Assembly: GCA_016342595.1 (NCBI GenBank)
Contig: JAEINY010000016.1
Location: forward strand, 1-46,610
Direction: 5' to 3'
Length of the DNA stretch: 46,610 bases
DNA from: Marinilabiliaceae bacterium
GTDB taxonomy: Bacteria; Bacteroidota; Bacteroidia; Bacteroidales; Marinilabiliaceae
The notes under the pieces were generated by a model. That model was not told where the DNA came from and did no database searches. It saw nothing but the letters and a program-made list of their open reading frames with translations. This document shows positions 36,153-46,610 of this stretch, piece after piece. The number at the start of each line of letters is the position of its first letter. Position 1 is the stretch's first letter. The position numbers and the translations under genes are program-made.

Positions 36153-36540
36153 CGCTTCCTGCATTAAATGGACAAACATTACTAAAATACTCAATCAAGG
36201 CTTTTTCCTCATTAGAATTAGGAGTATGAGCATCACATTCCATAAGCGCTTTTTGAAGTAAATTAACAATATCTGAAGTTTTCTCAACTAATTGCCTACT
36301 CGCCTGACCTTCTCCATTGTATAGTTCTTTAAAAACCTTTTCAACAGGTAGGGCAACATCAGATAAATGCTTAAACCCAAACATAGGACCTGAACCTTTA
36401 ATGGTATGCATTGCGCGAAAGACCTTCTCTACTAATCCATCAGGGATCATATCTTTCACACTATTCTCTAGTTCCTCTTGAATGAGGGCTAAATCACTTG
36501 ACGTTTCTCGAATGAAAATATTCCTGATTTTATCTTTCAT
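36145..36540 (-). CDS. Stand-alone HPt phosphotransfer protein
   Basis: The 131-residue protein consists of one HPt helical bundle with phospho-acceptor His45 in RAMHTIKGSGPMFGF, very close to the CheA P1 motif of the next gene (also His45), so it may be a duplicated P1 domain. It could pass phosphate between CheA and receiver domains or act as a phosphate sink. Its ATG overlaps the receiver-gene stop by 4 nt and its end overlaps cheA by 8 nt, so the three are translationally coupled. The C-terminal Asn/Glu-rich tail has no known role. Confidence 0.9.
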   Translation of the reverse strand: MKDKIRNIFIRETSSDLALIQEELENSVKDMIPDGLVEKVFRAMHTIKGSGPMFGFKHLSDVALPVEKVFKELYNGEGQASRQLVEKTSDIVNLLQKALMECDAHTPNSNEEKALIEYFSNVCPFNAGSDD

Positions 36541-36902
36541 CGCAACACTCGGGAAATCGCACTTAGCAGTTTAGCAGGAACAAATGGTTTAATAATCCAA
36601 CCAGTAGCTCCGGCTTGCTTCGCTTCCATCTTTTTAGCGGCCTGAGATTCCGTTGTCAGGAACAAGATAGGAATGTGTTTATAAGCATCCATCTCTCTGA
36701 TTTTTCGAATCAATCCAAGTCCATCTAAGTTTGGCATATGAAGGTCAGTAATAACAATATCGATGTTACGACCATCTAAAAACTGAAGGGCATCTTCGCC
36801 ATCCACCCCTACTAAGACATCATACCCTTCATTTTCTAGTGTAAAGTTAACTACTTCCCGAATACTTTCAGAATCATCAACAATAAGAACTGTTTTAGCC
36901 AT
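36537..36902 (-). CDS. cheY: CheY-like single-domain response regulator
   Basis: The 121-residue receiver is complete: acidic D9-D10 in IVDDSESIREVV, phospho-acceptor D53 in VITDLHMPNLDG, Thr83/Thr84 in LFLTTES, and Lys105 in WIIKPF. Without an output domain, it acts by binding a partner when phosphorylated by CheA. There is no flagellar switch gene in the window, so its target must be something else, perhaps part of the PP2C/SiaBC module or a surface machine. It overlaps the HPt gene by ATGA. Confidence 0.94.
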   Translation of the reverse strand: MAKTVLIVDDSESIREVVNFTLENEGYDVLVGVDGEDALQFLDGRNIDIVITDLHMPNLDGLGLIRKIREMDAYKHIPILFLTTESQAAKKMEAKQAGATGWIIKPFVPAKLLSAISRVLR

Positions 36903-36925
36903 AATTCTAAGGATCTATTATTATT

Positions 36926-37237
36926 TTAATTAAGCACGTTATAAAAACCAGAATTCACAATGAGAATTTTCAATTCCTCTGAGAGTGAAGATGAAATAGT
37001 CATCTTTTGATCCTGTTTATTATATGTATATTTCAAAGCCAAAATAAGTTGAATAAATGTAACATCAATAACTTCCGGATTATCAACCACAACTTCCAGG
37101 TCCTTTTTCAGATTAACTTTCCTGGTCACTTCTTCAACGATCTTCTCAATATAGTTAATTATAAGCTGACCTGAAAAACGAAATGATACTTTTTTTTCCT
37201 CGTCAACTATTCTAATGTCATAAGGCAACTTATCCAT
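36926..37237 (-). CDS. STAS-domain protein (anti-sigma-antagonist-like)
   Basis: The 103-residue protein is a single STAS domain: VSFRFSGQLIINYIEK (residues 17-32), DLEVVVDNPEVIDVTFIQLI (46-65) and LKILIVNSGFYNVLN at the end. The position where SpoIIAA-type proteins carry a phosphorylated Ser has Asp58-Val-Thr60. STAS proteins are switched by HATPase kinases and PP2C phosphatases, both of which are encoded further down this run, so it may be a second substrate of that module. It lies between the MCP gene (10 nt) and the receiver gene (23 nt). Confidence 0.85.
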   Translation of the reverse strand: MDKLPYDIRIVDEEKKVSFRFSGQLIINYIEKIVEEVTRKVNLKKDLEVVVDNPEVIDVTFIQLILALKYTYNKQDQKMTISSSLSEELKILIVNSGFYNVLN

Positions 37238-37247
37238 AGCTCATTGA

Positions 37248-38942
37248 TTAAAATTTCTCATAATTATCCATTTCCATTTCTTTATCAAAGTTAGAAAAAG
37301 GATTTGTCACTGTCGACTTTTTTTCGATCGGTTTTCCGTAAGATGTTTTATTTCCTTTCTCCTCTTTCCGATCTTCTTGAATTACAAAATCTGTATCAGA
37401 TTCTTCATCTCCTATATTAAAGTAGCTAACAGCAGATTTTAAATTATTAGCTAAGTTGGCCAAAGCATTTGAACTTTGAGTAAGTTCATCCGATGAGGAA
37501 GCATTCTCTTGTGTAATCATATTAAGCTGCTGCATAGCTAAGTTGATTTGCTCAGCACCAGTCTTCTGCTCCATACTAGCAGCTGAAATTTCCTTTATCA
37601 ACTGAGTAGTTTGCTCAATATCAGGAACCAAGGCCTTAGATTTATCACCGGCTTCCGTCGACACTTTCAACCCAGTTTTCACCAGAGATACAATTTCATC
37701 CGCAGCGGCCTTACTACGCTCAGCTAACTTACGTACTTCCGCAGCTACCACAGAAAAACCACGACCATGCTCACCGGCACGAGCTGCCTCAACAGCTGCA
37801 TTCAAGGCCAATATATTCGTTTGAAAAGCAATATCACTAATGACATTAATCTTCTGAGAAACATCCTTCATAACATTAGCGGCTTGCGATGAAAGGTCAT
37901 CAGCCACATTCACATCTTTTGCTGTTTCAATAGTGATTTTCTCAGTTTGAATAGCATTATCAGTATTTTGATCAATATTCGCAACCATTTCTTCAATAGA
38001 AGTTGACACTTCTTCTGCAGAAGCAGCTTGATCAGCTGAGCCCTTTGACAATTGAAGTGAACTAGACTTTAACTGTGTACTATTAGAGACTAAATCATTA
38101 GCATTGTACTTAATCGACATAACCGTCTTCTTCAAATTATCGGCCATGGTTACTAATGCTTTAGCCAACTCACCAATCTCATCATCCTGCTGAACATCTA
38201 CCTTAGCAGTCAAATCGCCTTTTCCAATAGCCTGTGCAAACACAACACCTTTATTGAGTGGAAAAACAATTGTTTTATACAAAATATAGGCAGTCACTGC
38301 TGAAATAACGATGATTATCAAGCTCATTATTCCAATGAACCATCTTAAGAAAGAAAAGCTGCTATTGGTCTCCAAAAGAGCCTCATCACTCATCTTCATG
38401 TACTTATTTGCAAGAAACTCCACATTTCGAATTAGTTCATCAGCCAGGATAATCACTTCACCCCCCTCTTGCACCTGTGGTTCAACTTCAAACAGCACCA
38501 TGGCATCTTCATATGCCTCAAATGAGCTAAGACTATTCATGATGTATTGCTGCATTTGAAACAGCGAATCAACACTATGAAACATTGAATCCAAGCGAGT
38601 GACATCACCATCTTCCCAGCCATCGGTATAACTATTTATATCATCACGTAAGGCCGGGAAATCGCTTTCATGCAATTCCTGAAGGTTAATTTTATCAGGA
38701 GTCCCAGATTGTTTATCTATAAAAACCCAGTTTCTAATAAGCATTTTAGAGTTAGTTACCATAGTTGATAACTCTCGTAGCTTATCAGAAGAGGGTGAAT
38801 AAACCTCCGTAAGAATTTTATTCTGATTTCGACTATTCGAAATACTGGTAAAAGTTAAAATCCCATTCGCAAAAATAAGGACCAATATCACCCCAAAGCC
38901 AAGTCCTAGTTTCCGGGTAATATTAAGTTTGATATTGTTCAT
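37248..38942 (-). CDS. Methyl-accepting chemotaxis protein (4HB-HAMP-MA)
   Basis: The 564-residue receptor has TM1 (about 10-28), a helical periplasmic domain of four-helix-bundle type (30-198), TM2 (about 200-222), HAMP (223-275, with [25 protein letters not shown] signature) and a signalling hairpin. Its tip (about 370-400) reads [18 protein letters not shown], then [18 protein letters not shown]. The tail ends in an acidic linker without the aromatic pentapeptide that tethers CheR/CheB in enterobacteria. It is the only receptor gene in the window. The ligand is unknown. It lies 18 nt after the YfiR-like gene. Confidence 0.95.
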   Translation of the reverse strand: MNNIKLNITRKLGLGFGVILVLIFANGILTFTSISNSRNQNKILTEVYSPSSDKLRELSTMVTNSKMLIRNWVFIDKQSGTPDKINLQELHESDFPALRDDINSYTDGWEDGDVTRLDSMFHSVDSLFQMQQYIMNSLSSFEAYEDAMVLFEVEPQVQEGGEVIILADELIRNVEFLANKYMKMSDEALLETNSSFSFLRWFIGIMSLIIIVISAVTAYILYKTIVFPLNKGVVFAQAIGKGDLTAKVDVQQDDEIGELAKALVTMADNLKKTVMSIKYNANDLVSNSTQLKSSSLQLSKGSADQAASAEEVSTSIEEMVANIDQNTDNAIQTEKITIETAKDVNVADDLSSQAANVMKDVSQKINVISDIAFQTNILALNAAVEAARAGEHGRGFSVVAAEVRKLAERSKAAADEIVSLVKTGLKVSTEAGDKSKALVPDIEQTTQLIKEISAASMEQKTGAEQINLAMQQLNMITQENASSSDELTQSSNALANLANNLKSAVSYFNIGDEESDTDFVIQEDRKEEKGNKTSYGKPIEKKSTVTNPFSNFDKEMEMDNYEKF

Positions 38943-38960
38943 AGTAAGATCATTATAACA

Positions 38961-39473
38961 TTATAAACTGATTGCCGAAACCATGCTTTCAAGCTTAGAA
39001 CTGATTTGAAGTCCGAACTTGGCCGCATTAGCTTTATGGATTTCAAATTTAAGCTTGTCTTCCCGAATTACAAAGTTTATCATCGAACCAAATTTAGTGG
39101 CACCATCACTTTCGGAAATAATTAAGGTATTCTTACCACCAACTTTATTAACAATGGAAGCTGCATTCTTTGAAAAATTCACATTAGAAGATACATAAAT
39201 CACCTGGCAATCGGTAATGTCTTCAGCTGACCTAAACTCCTTAATAACAACACTCTGAAATCCAAACTTCTTCCCGGCAGATTGTTTTGTTAACCAACTT
39301 ACCATCTCTTTATCGCGTACTACACCAATTACGAAATCACCTTGTTTAGTCGCATCAGGCCAACCAATGTAGCGAATAAAATTTAGTGTAAAAACTGATT
39401 TAAATTTGTTCACCTGAGAAGTGGCGACAAGGGGTAACATGAGAATCCCTAATAGAAACAAAACTTTTTTCAT
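38961..39473 (-). CDS. YfiR-like (DUF4154) periplasmic protein
   Basis: The start is placed at ATG 39471-39473 (170 residues), preceded by AGGA at 39483-39486. A longer TTG start 18 nt upstream would spoil the signal peptide (MKKVLFLLGILMLPLVATSQ). The mature part fits the YfiR/DUF4154 family: NFIRYIGWPD, VIGVVRDKEMVSWL, QVIYVSSN, TLIISES, INFVIREDKLKFEIH and the final AKFGLQISSKLESM. In Pseudomonas, YfiR is a periplasmic repressor of the cyclase YfiN. Here it heads the chemosensory run next to an MCP with a periplasmic domain, so it may regulate that receptor. Confidence 0.85.
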   Translation of the reverse strand: MKKVLFLLGILMLPLVATSQVNKFKSVFTLNFIRYIGWPDATKQGDFVIGVVRDKEMVSWLTKQSAGKKFGFQSVVIKEFRSAEDITDCQVIYVSSNVNFSKNAASIVNKVGGKNTLIISESDGATKFGSMINFVIREDKLKFEIHKANAAKFGLQISSKLESMVSAISL

Positions 39474-39627
39474 AATAATCCATCCTAACAAATATTCAAC
39501 ATCTTATTTGGCCTTGGTACGGAATTTGGATAAATTGGTTTCCTTTTTACCAATATTTTTAGAGCTGTTCAGTGCTAAATTAAGAAAACATAGAACCAGA
39601 CTTCTTGGATATTCGTTTAACTTTGCC

Positions 39628-39656
39628 ATTATACGGAGAGATTAACGATTAAGCAA
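39628..39656 (-). promoter_or_regulatory. Possible promoter of the chemosensory run
   Basis: Reading the minus strand, TTGCTT (39656-39651) and TATAAT (39633-39628) are 17 nt apart, about 150 nt before the YfiR-like start. This matches the general sigma-70 pattern. It lacks the TTTG of the usual Bacteroidetes -7 box, so the call is weak. Confidence 0.3.
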
Positions 39657-39693
39657 CTACAATCAATTATTCACTTGCGGGAAACTTAAAGAG

Positions 39694-40845
39694 ATGAAGT
39701 ATTATTTTACTCAAACAGAGGCATCAACACTATTCCAAAAAAATGATTTTGGTAGATATCTGGCATTTAGCTTATCAGAATCAAACATAGACTTACAACA
39801 AATTATAAAAATAAACGCATTTACTACGGCTATAACAAACGAAGAATGGGAAAAAGCAAATTTTGCTTTCAAACAAAACCTTGAATTCATTTTTGATAAC
39901 GGATGTCCGGCGCATTGCTTGGTAGCGCAACCATCTACCATTGATTCGCTTATTAACATTGAAATCATCTACATGGATGATCTATCACAATCATCCATAT
40001 TTCATAAGCAATATCAAGAACATTGTTACACCTTGGTTCAAAAAGATGATGAGAAGATACTGTTTTCAGGGGGTATCACCTTTCCATCTTCGGATCAATT
40101 TCTATTATCCGTTCAAAAAGCATTTGACTTTGCTGAGCAACTTTTGGATCATGAAAAGATGGGCTTTTCAAACATCGTTCGTCAATGGAATTATATCGAG
40201 AACCTGTTAGGGTATGAAAAACAGGCAAATCAACAATTACAGCGCTACCAGATTTTCAACGAAGTCCGATCGTTCTATTATGATCCTGCCATTTTCAAGC
40301 ATGGTTTCCCTGCGGCTACAGGCATCGGATGCGAATCAGCAGGTATAACAATTGACTATATTGCTGGCAGTAACTTAACTACTTCTCCCATAAAAAGTCC
40401 TATACAGCAAGATGCCTACAAATACACTGAAAATGTTCTGGAGGGAGATCCTTTAAACACAACCAATAAACGGCCACCATTTTTTGAACGGGCCCTTTAT
40501 TCAACCATCCTGGATCAGGATACAATTTTCATCTCCGGTACCGCCGCCATCGCCGGTGAGGAAACTCTCGAATCAGCAGATATTTCTGACCAAACAACAC
40601 ACACCATAGATAACATTAAGGCACTTATTACGCAAACCAACTTTCAAGCCAATGGTATCAAGGGCGAAGCCCATCACATCTTTGACATGGTTCGTGTTTA
40701 TATAAAAAATGAAATGGATGCAAATGTTGTTGAACAGCTCGTCAAAGAGCTATTACCGGCTGACAACTACACATTTGTGCTAGCAGATGTATGCCGGGAT
40801 AATTTATTAGTTGAAATCGAAGGAATTGTGTCATTGAACAGTTAA
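39694..40845 (+). CDS. FkbO/Hyg5 chorismatase-like protein with RidA-like fold
   Basis: The 383-residue protein matches the chorismate-converting FkbO/Hyg5/XanB2 family in layout: a central IVRQWNYIENLLGYEKQ, RYQIFNEVRSFYY and GFPAATGIGCESAG, then a RidA (YjgF)-like C-terminal half with FFERALYSTIL, IFISGTAAIAGEETLESADI, QTTHTIDNIKALI and a final CRDNLLVEIEGI. Chorismatases make hydroxybenzoates or dihydroxycyclohexadiene carboxylates, which start aryl-polyene (xanthomonadin-like) pigments or polyketides. The downstream RND-type transporter would fit export of such a lipid. No polyketide or fatty-acid synthase genes are in the window, so the product is uncertain. A plain RidA-like enamine deaminase is the alternative. 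Confidence 0.7.
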   Translation: MKYYFTQTEASTLFQKNDFGRYLAFSLSESNIDLQQIIKINAFTTAITNEEWEKANFAFKQNLEFIFDNGCPAHCLVAQPSTIDSLINIEIIYMDDLSQSSIFHKQYQEHCYTLVQKDDEKILFSGGITFPSSDQFLLSVQKAFDFAEQLLDHEKMGFSNIVRQWNYIENLLGYEKQANQQLQRYQIFNEVRSFYYDPAIFKHGFPAATGIGCESAGITIDYIAGSNLTTSPIKSPIQQDAYKYTENVLEGDPLNTTNKRPPFFERALYSTILDQDTIFISGTAAIAGEETLESADISDQTTHTIDNIKALITQTNFQANGIKGEAHHIFDMVRVYIKNEMDANVVEQLVKELLPADNYTFVLADVCRDNLLVEIEGIVSLNS

Positions 40846-40904
40846 CTCTATTGTGTGAAGAATCCCTTTTACCTATTTTCGCATGATTTAAAATGAACTA
40901 ACAG

Positions 40905-43313
40905 ATGTGGATTAAAATAGCGCGCTTTATTTTGCGCAATCGTATTGCCATATTGGCCATTCTTTTTTTATTGACATTATTTATGGGCATTCAATCCAGA
41001 CGGATTGAAATGTCCTATCAATATGCTCCACTGCTTCCTGAAGACGACTCCACTTATATCGAATACGAATCTTTTGTAGATGTATTTGGAAATGAAGGCA
41101 ACCTGGTTGTAATTGGTATTCGAAACGATAACTTTTTTGAGCTTTCGGACTTTAATGCCTGGCAAGATTTTTCAGATCAATTAGTAGATATTGAAGGTGT
41201 TAATTCTGTTTTTTCCGTCGGACAATCCTATAATCTAAGGAAAAATACTGCTAAAAAAGTTTTTGAAATCGAGCAAATCTTTCCCGGACATGTAAACTAC
41301 CAAACAGAACTAGACTCTTTAAAAAGTGTATTTCAGTCCCTGCCATTCTATGAAGATATCCTATATAATAAGAAAACAGACGCTTACTTAATGGCCGTCA
41401 CTCTTGATAATGATATCTTACATAGTCCAGCTCGTGTCAAATTAATAAATGACATTCGCAAAGCCGGAAATGCTTATTTTCAAAATACGAAAAAAGATAT
41501 CCATTATTCAGGTCTACCCTATATTAGAGTGACTACTGCCGAGATGATAAAGGGGGAACTGAATATGTTCATCTTTTTGGCCCTGGGAATAACCGCCATT
41601 ATTATCTTTCTGTTTTTCCGTTCCTTTAAAGTCGTTATGTACTCAATGCTTGTAGTGATCGTAGCAGTGATTTGGGCACTGGGTATACAAGCACTATTTG
41701 GCTATAAAATAACCATCTTAACAGGAATGATCCCACCCTTAATTATCGTGATCGGGATTCCCAACTGCGTTTTCTTGTTAAATAAATACCATCAGGAATA
41801 TCGTAAACATAGTAATAAGATCAAGGCTCTGCAACGGGTTATTTGCAAAATAGGAAATGCCACTTTCCTGACAAATTTAACTACCGCTTCAGGGTTTGCG
41901 ACCTTCATCTTTACCAGCAGTGAAATTTTAGTTGAATTTGGTGTGATTGCTGCTATCAATATCATAGTGGTTTTTGTAATGTCTATTTTGCTTATCCCCA
42001 TCATCTTTAGCTTTCTGGACGGCCCTAAGGAGCGGCATATCAAGCACCTGGACAATCAAGTCATTTCCAAGATTGTTAATTACCTCGTTAAAATATCCTT
42101 GAACCATCGAACTGTGATCTATTGGATTACAGGCATCATGTTATTCCTTGGAGCAGTAGGTATTTCAAGAATTAAAACAACCGGTTACATGCTGGACGAT
42201 ATCCCTCATGATGATCCCCTCTACTTGGATTTGAAGTTTTTTGAAGAAAACTTCAATGGGTTAATGCCTCTGGAGATCATGATTGATACAAAAAAACCCA
42301 ATGGAGTGCTTCAGGCCAGCTCGCTCAAACGCATGGATAAGTTACAAACTGAATTATCCAAGTTAGATGAGATTTCAAAACCACTTTCTCTAACTGAGGT
42401 TGTCAAATTTGCCCGACAAGCCTTCTACAATGGAAAAGAAAAATACTATGGAATTCCAGGTAACCAGGAACGTAATTTCATCCTTTCCTATGTGGGCAAA
42501 TCAGAAAACGGCGATCAATCAGGAATTATCAATACGTTTGTGGATTCATTGAAACAAAGGACGCGTCTGAGCTTTAGAATGAAGGATGTGGGCACTAACC
42601 GAATGGGGGAATTGGATGAAAAGATCAGAAGCACTATTGACTCGGTTTTTCCATCCAAACGGTATAATACATCCCTTACCGGCGCCAGTGTCGTTTTCTT
42701 TAAAGGCACTGAATATCTGGTGCGTAACTTATTCACCAGTCTTCTGTTAGCAATCATTCTCATCGCTTCCTTTATGGCCTGGATGTTTTCATCCAAACGC
42801 ATGGTTTTAGTGAGTCTCATTCCCAATCTATTTCCGCTCATAATGACAGCGGCCCTGATGGGTTTTTTCAGCATTCCTATTAAACCATCCACAATACTTG
42901 TGTTTAGTATAGCCTTTGGTATTTCTGTAGATGATACTATTCACTATCTGGCGAAATATCGACAGGAACTGTCAGAAACCAATTGGAGTATCCGGGCAGC
43001 TGTAGTATTAGCACTCAAAGAGACCGGAGTGAGTATGATTTACACCTCTATCATTCTCTTTTTTGGATTTGGCATTTTCGGTGTCTCCCAATTTGGCGGA
43101 ACAGTTGCTTTAGGTATTTTAGTGGCCATTACCCTTTTAATTGCCCTTTTTTCCAATCTCATATTATTACCTGCGTTACTATTAACGCTTGAAAAGGCCA
43201 TCACTAACCAATCGTTCAAGGAACCTTTATTGCAAATATATAATGAAGATGAAGACATTGAGCTGGAAGAATTAACCATTGAAAAAAAGTCGGCAACAGC
43301 AAAAAATCAATAA
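40905..43313 (+). CDS. RND/MMPL-family membrane transporter
   Basis: The 802-residue polytopic protein has one N-terminal membrane helix (about 10-28), a periplasmic domain, five clustered helices (about 220-370), a second helix near 400, another periplasmic domain and a final cluster from about 610. This is the two-fold RND plan. The conserved TM4-like motifs are GIPNCVFLLNKYHQE in the first half and SIAFGISVDDTIHYLAKYRQE in the second, with a proton-relay Asp-Asp pair. MMPL/SSD-type members move lipids or hydrophobic compounds across or within the envelope. No fusion protein gene is adjacent, as usual for this branch. It lies 59 nt after the chorismatase-like gene. Confidence 0.88.
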   Translation: MWIKIARFILRNRIAILAILFLLTLFMGIQSRRIEMSYQYAPLLPEDDSTYIEYESFVDVFGNEGNLVVIGIRNDNFFELSDFNAWQDFSDQLVDIEGVNSVFSVGQSYNLRKNTAKKVFEIEQIFPGHVNYQTELDSLKSVFQSLPFYEDILYNKKTDAYLMAVTLDNDILHSPARVKLINDIRKAGNAYFQNTKKDIHYSGLPYIRVTTAEMIKGELNMFIFLALGITAIIIFLFFRSFKVVMYSMLVVIVAVIWALGIQALFGYKITILTGMIPPLIIVIGIPNCVFLLNKYHQEYRKHSNKIKALQRVICKIGNATFLTNLTTASGFATFIFTSSEILVEFGVIAAINIIVVFVMSILLIPIIFSFLDGPKERHIKHLDNQVISKIVNYLVKISLNHRTVIYWITGIMLFLGAVGISRIKTTGYMLDDIPHDDPLYLDLKFFEENFNGLMPLEIMIDTKKPNGVLQASSLKRMDKLQTELSKLDEISKPLSLTEVVKFARQAFYNGKEKYYGIPGNQERNFILSYVGKSENGDQSGIINTFVDSLKQRTRLSFRMKDVGTNRMGELDEKIRSTIDSVFPSKRYNTSLTGASVVFFKGTEYLVRNLFTSLLLAIILIASFMAWMFSSKRMVLVSLIPNLFPLIMTAALMGFFSIPIKPSTILVFSIAFGISVDDTIHYLAKYRQELSETNWSIRAAVVLALKETGVSMIYTSIILFFGFGIFGVSQFGGTVALGILVAITLLIALFSNLILLPALLLTLEKAITNQSFKEPLLQIYNEDEDIELEELTIEKKSATAKNQ

Positions 43314-43346
43314 ATAATAATCAGAACCATTCAGAAAACAGATACG

Positions 43347-45878
<2,532 letters not shown>

Positions 45879-45879
<1 letters not shown>

Positions 45880-46127
45880 TGGATCTGCATTGCGAAATTG
45901 TAACACCTGACAAAATTGTATATGACGGGCCTGTTGGTTTAATAACAGTCCCGAGTGCCAATGGAAAATTCACCCTGCTTAAAAATCATGCCCCCATAAT
46001 TTCTGTCCTCAGCGAAGGCGATATACGAGTCATTGGAAAAGATGGCCATGAAAATTTTTATAAATGCAAAAGTGGTGTTTTGGAATGTGAAGCTAATAAA
46101 GTGACTATTCTTATTAGTGAAATTTAA
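45879..46127 (+). CDS. atpC: F1 ATP synthase subunit epsilon (short form)
   Basis: The 82-residue protein contains only the N-terminal beta-sandwich of epsilon: LHCEIVTPDKIVYDGPV, VPSANGKFTLLKNHAPIISVLSEG-like pattern and FYKCKSGVLECEANKVTIL. It lacks the C-terminal two-helix domain that inhibits ATP hydrolysis in other bacteria, a common state in Bacteroidetes. Translation is coupled to atpD by a TAATG overlap. Confidence 0.95.
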
Positions 46128-46135
46128 AGAACGTA

Positions 46136-46179
46136 TTCAGGTGCTGACTATTTCAGCAATTCTTTAGTCAACACCTGAA
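46136..46179 (+). other. Long imperfect hairpin after atpC
   Basis: A 15-bp arm (46136-46150, starting TTCAGGTG) pairs with 46165-46179 (ending CACCTGAA) with one mismatch and a 14-nt loop. It starts 8 nt after the atpC stop and is followed by A-rich DNA rather than T, so it may protect the mRNA end rather than terminate. Confidence 0.5.
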
Positions 46180-46191
46180 CATCTAATAAAA

Positions 46192-46218
46192 AAAATCCCG
46201 ATGATCAATCGGGATTTT
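46192..46218 (+). terminator. Rho-independent terminator after atpDC
   Basis: AAAATCCCGAT (46192-46202) and ATCGGGATTTT (46208-46218) form an 11-bp stem with a 5-nt loop and a T-rich tail (TTTTCTATTTTT). It separates atpC from the glycosyltransferase gene. Confidence 0.92.
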
Positions 46219-46241
46219 CTATTTTTACACAAATTTTGAAT

Positions 46242-46610
46242 ATGCAGAAAATTCTCATCATACGCTTAAGCTCCATTGGCGACATCATTCAATGTATGTC
46301 GGTAGTTACCGGTATTAAAAATAAATTTCCTGATGCTGAGATTCATTGGATCGCACGCGCGGATATGGCTTCTTTAATAAAGATTGACCCACGCATTAAT
46401 AATATATGGGAATTTGATCGAAAAGCAGGTTTTGGAGGTATTATAAAAATTGGATTCAAATTAAAAAAGGAGAAGTACGATTACATCTATGATGCACATA
46501 GTAACATACGCTCCAATATCCTGAAATTAATCCTGTGCCCATTTTCTATTTGTAATGTATTCAAGAAAAACCGCTTGGTGACACGGCACAAAGATCGCCT
46601 TAAACGCCTC
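46242..46610 (+). CDS. Glycosyltransferase family 9 (heptosyltransferase-like), partial
   Basis: The 5' end of a gene cut by the window edge: 123 codons from ATG 46242. It opens with MQKILIIRLSSIGDIIQCMS, the diagnostic N-terminus of ADP-heptose:LPS heptosyltransferases, followed by FPDAEIHWIARADMA, VWEFD-like and YDYIYDAHSNIRS, all typical of the N-terminal Rossmann domain. Such enzymes add heptose or another sugar to the lipopolysaccharide core in the cytoplasm. It is separated from atpC by a terminator, so it starts its own unit. Confidence 0.92.
   Translation, partial: MQKILIIRLSSIGDIIQCMSVVTGIKNKFPDAEIHWIARADMASLIKIDPRINNIWEFDRKAGFGGIIKIGFKLKKEKYDYIYDAHSNIRSNILKLILCPFSICNVFKKNRLVTRHKDRLKRL

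Noticed and set aside
39504..39629. A 41-codon minus-strand reading frame (starting MAKLNEYPRS) just before the YfiR-like gene
   Set aside because: It has no ribosome-binding site and no recognisable domain, and its ATG overlaps the possible -10 box. It could be real, but nothing beyond an open frame supports it.

Overview
The window looks like chromosomal DNA of an AT-rich member of the Bacteroidetes (Bacteroidota). The evidence is a GH92 mannosidase lipoprotein, a sugar MFS transporter paired with a ROK kinase, a lipoprotein M3 peptidase, an atpD-atpC pair with a short epsilon subunit, many lipobox signal peptides, and few strong Shine-Dalgarno sites. I cannot name a genus. No rRNA, tRNA, CRISPR, insertion sequence or phage gene was recognised.

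Layout. 1-2114 (minus): tail of an efflux operon (start of a probable membrane-fusion lipoprotein, TolC-type channel, TetR regulator) with a perfect inverted repeat upstream of tetR. 2305-3291: unrecognised secreted or outer-membrane protein. 3484-8333 (plus): sugar MFS transporter, ROK kinase, GH92 alpha-mannosidase. 8334-9106: non-coding, with a degenerate tandem repeat of about 41 bp. 9107-12535 (minus): recJ, lipB, lipA. 12904-15021: M3 peptidase. 15224-16392: Omp85-type beta barrel broken by a one-base frameshift near its 3' end.

16545-39473 (minus) is the centre of interest: 23 tightly packed genes on one strand. In transcription order they encode a YfiR-like periplasmic protein, an MCP receptor, a STAS protein, a CheY-like receiver, a stand-alone HPt protein, CheA, two CheW, CheR, a histidine-kinase-like protein whose phospho-acceptor His is Asn, CheD, CheB, a membrane GAF-PAS-PAS protein, a second CheR, a degenerate CheR, a receiver-less CheB, a membrane GAF protein, a SiaA/SiaB/SiaC-like partner-switching module (PP2C phosphatase, HATPase kinase, DUF1987 target), an ABCG-like ATPase/permease with N-terminal TerB-like and FHA-like regions, a lipoprotein and a small secreted protein. 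No flagellar, pilus or GGDEF gene is present. I infer a chemosensory pathway whose output is a protein-phosphorylation switch and probably an envelope or export process rather than flagellar rotation.

39694-46610 (plus): an FkbO/Hyg5 chorismatase-like protein, an RND/MMPL-type transporter, a polyprenyl diphosphate synthase, atpD, atpC, and the start of a family 9 glycosyltransferase cut by the window end.
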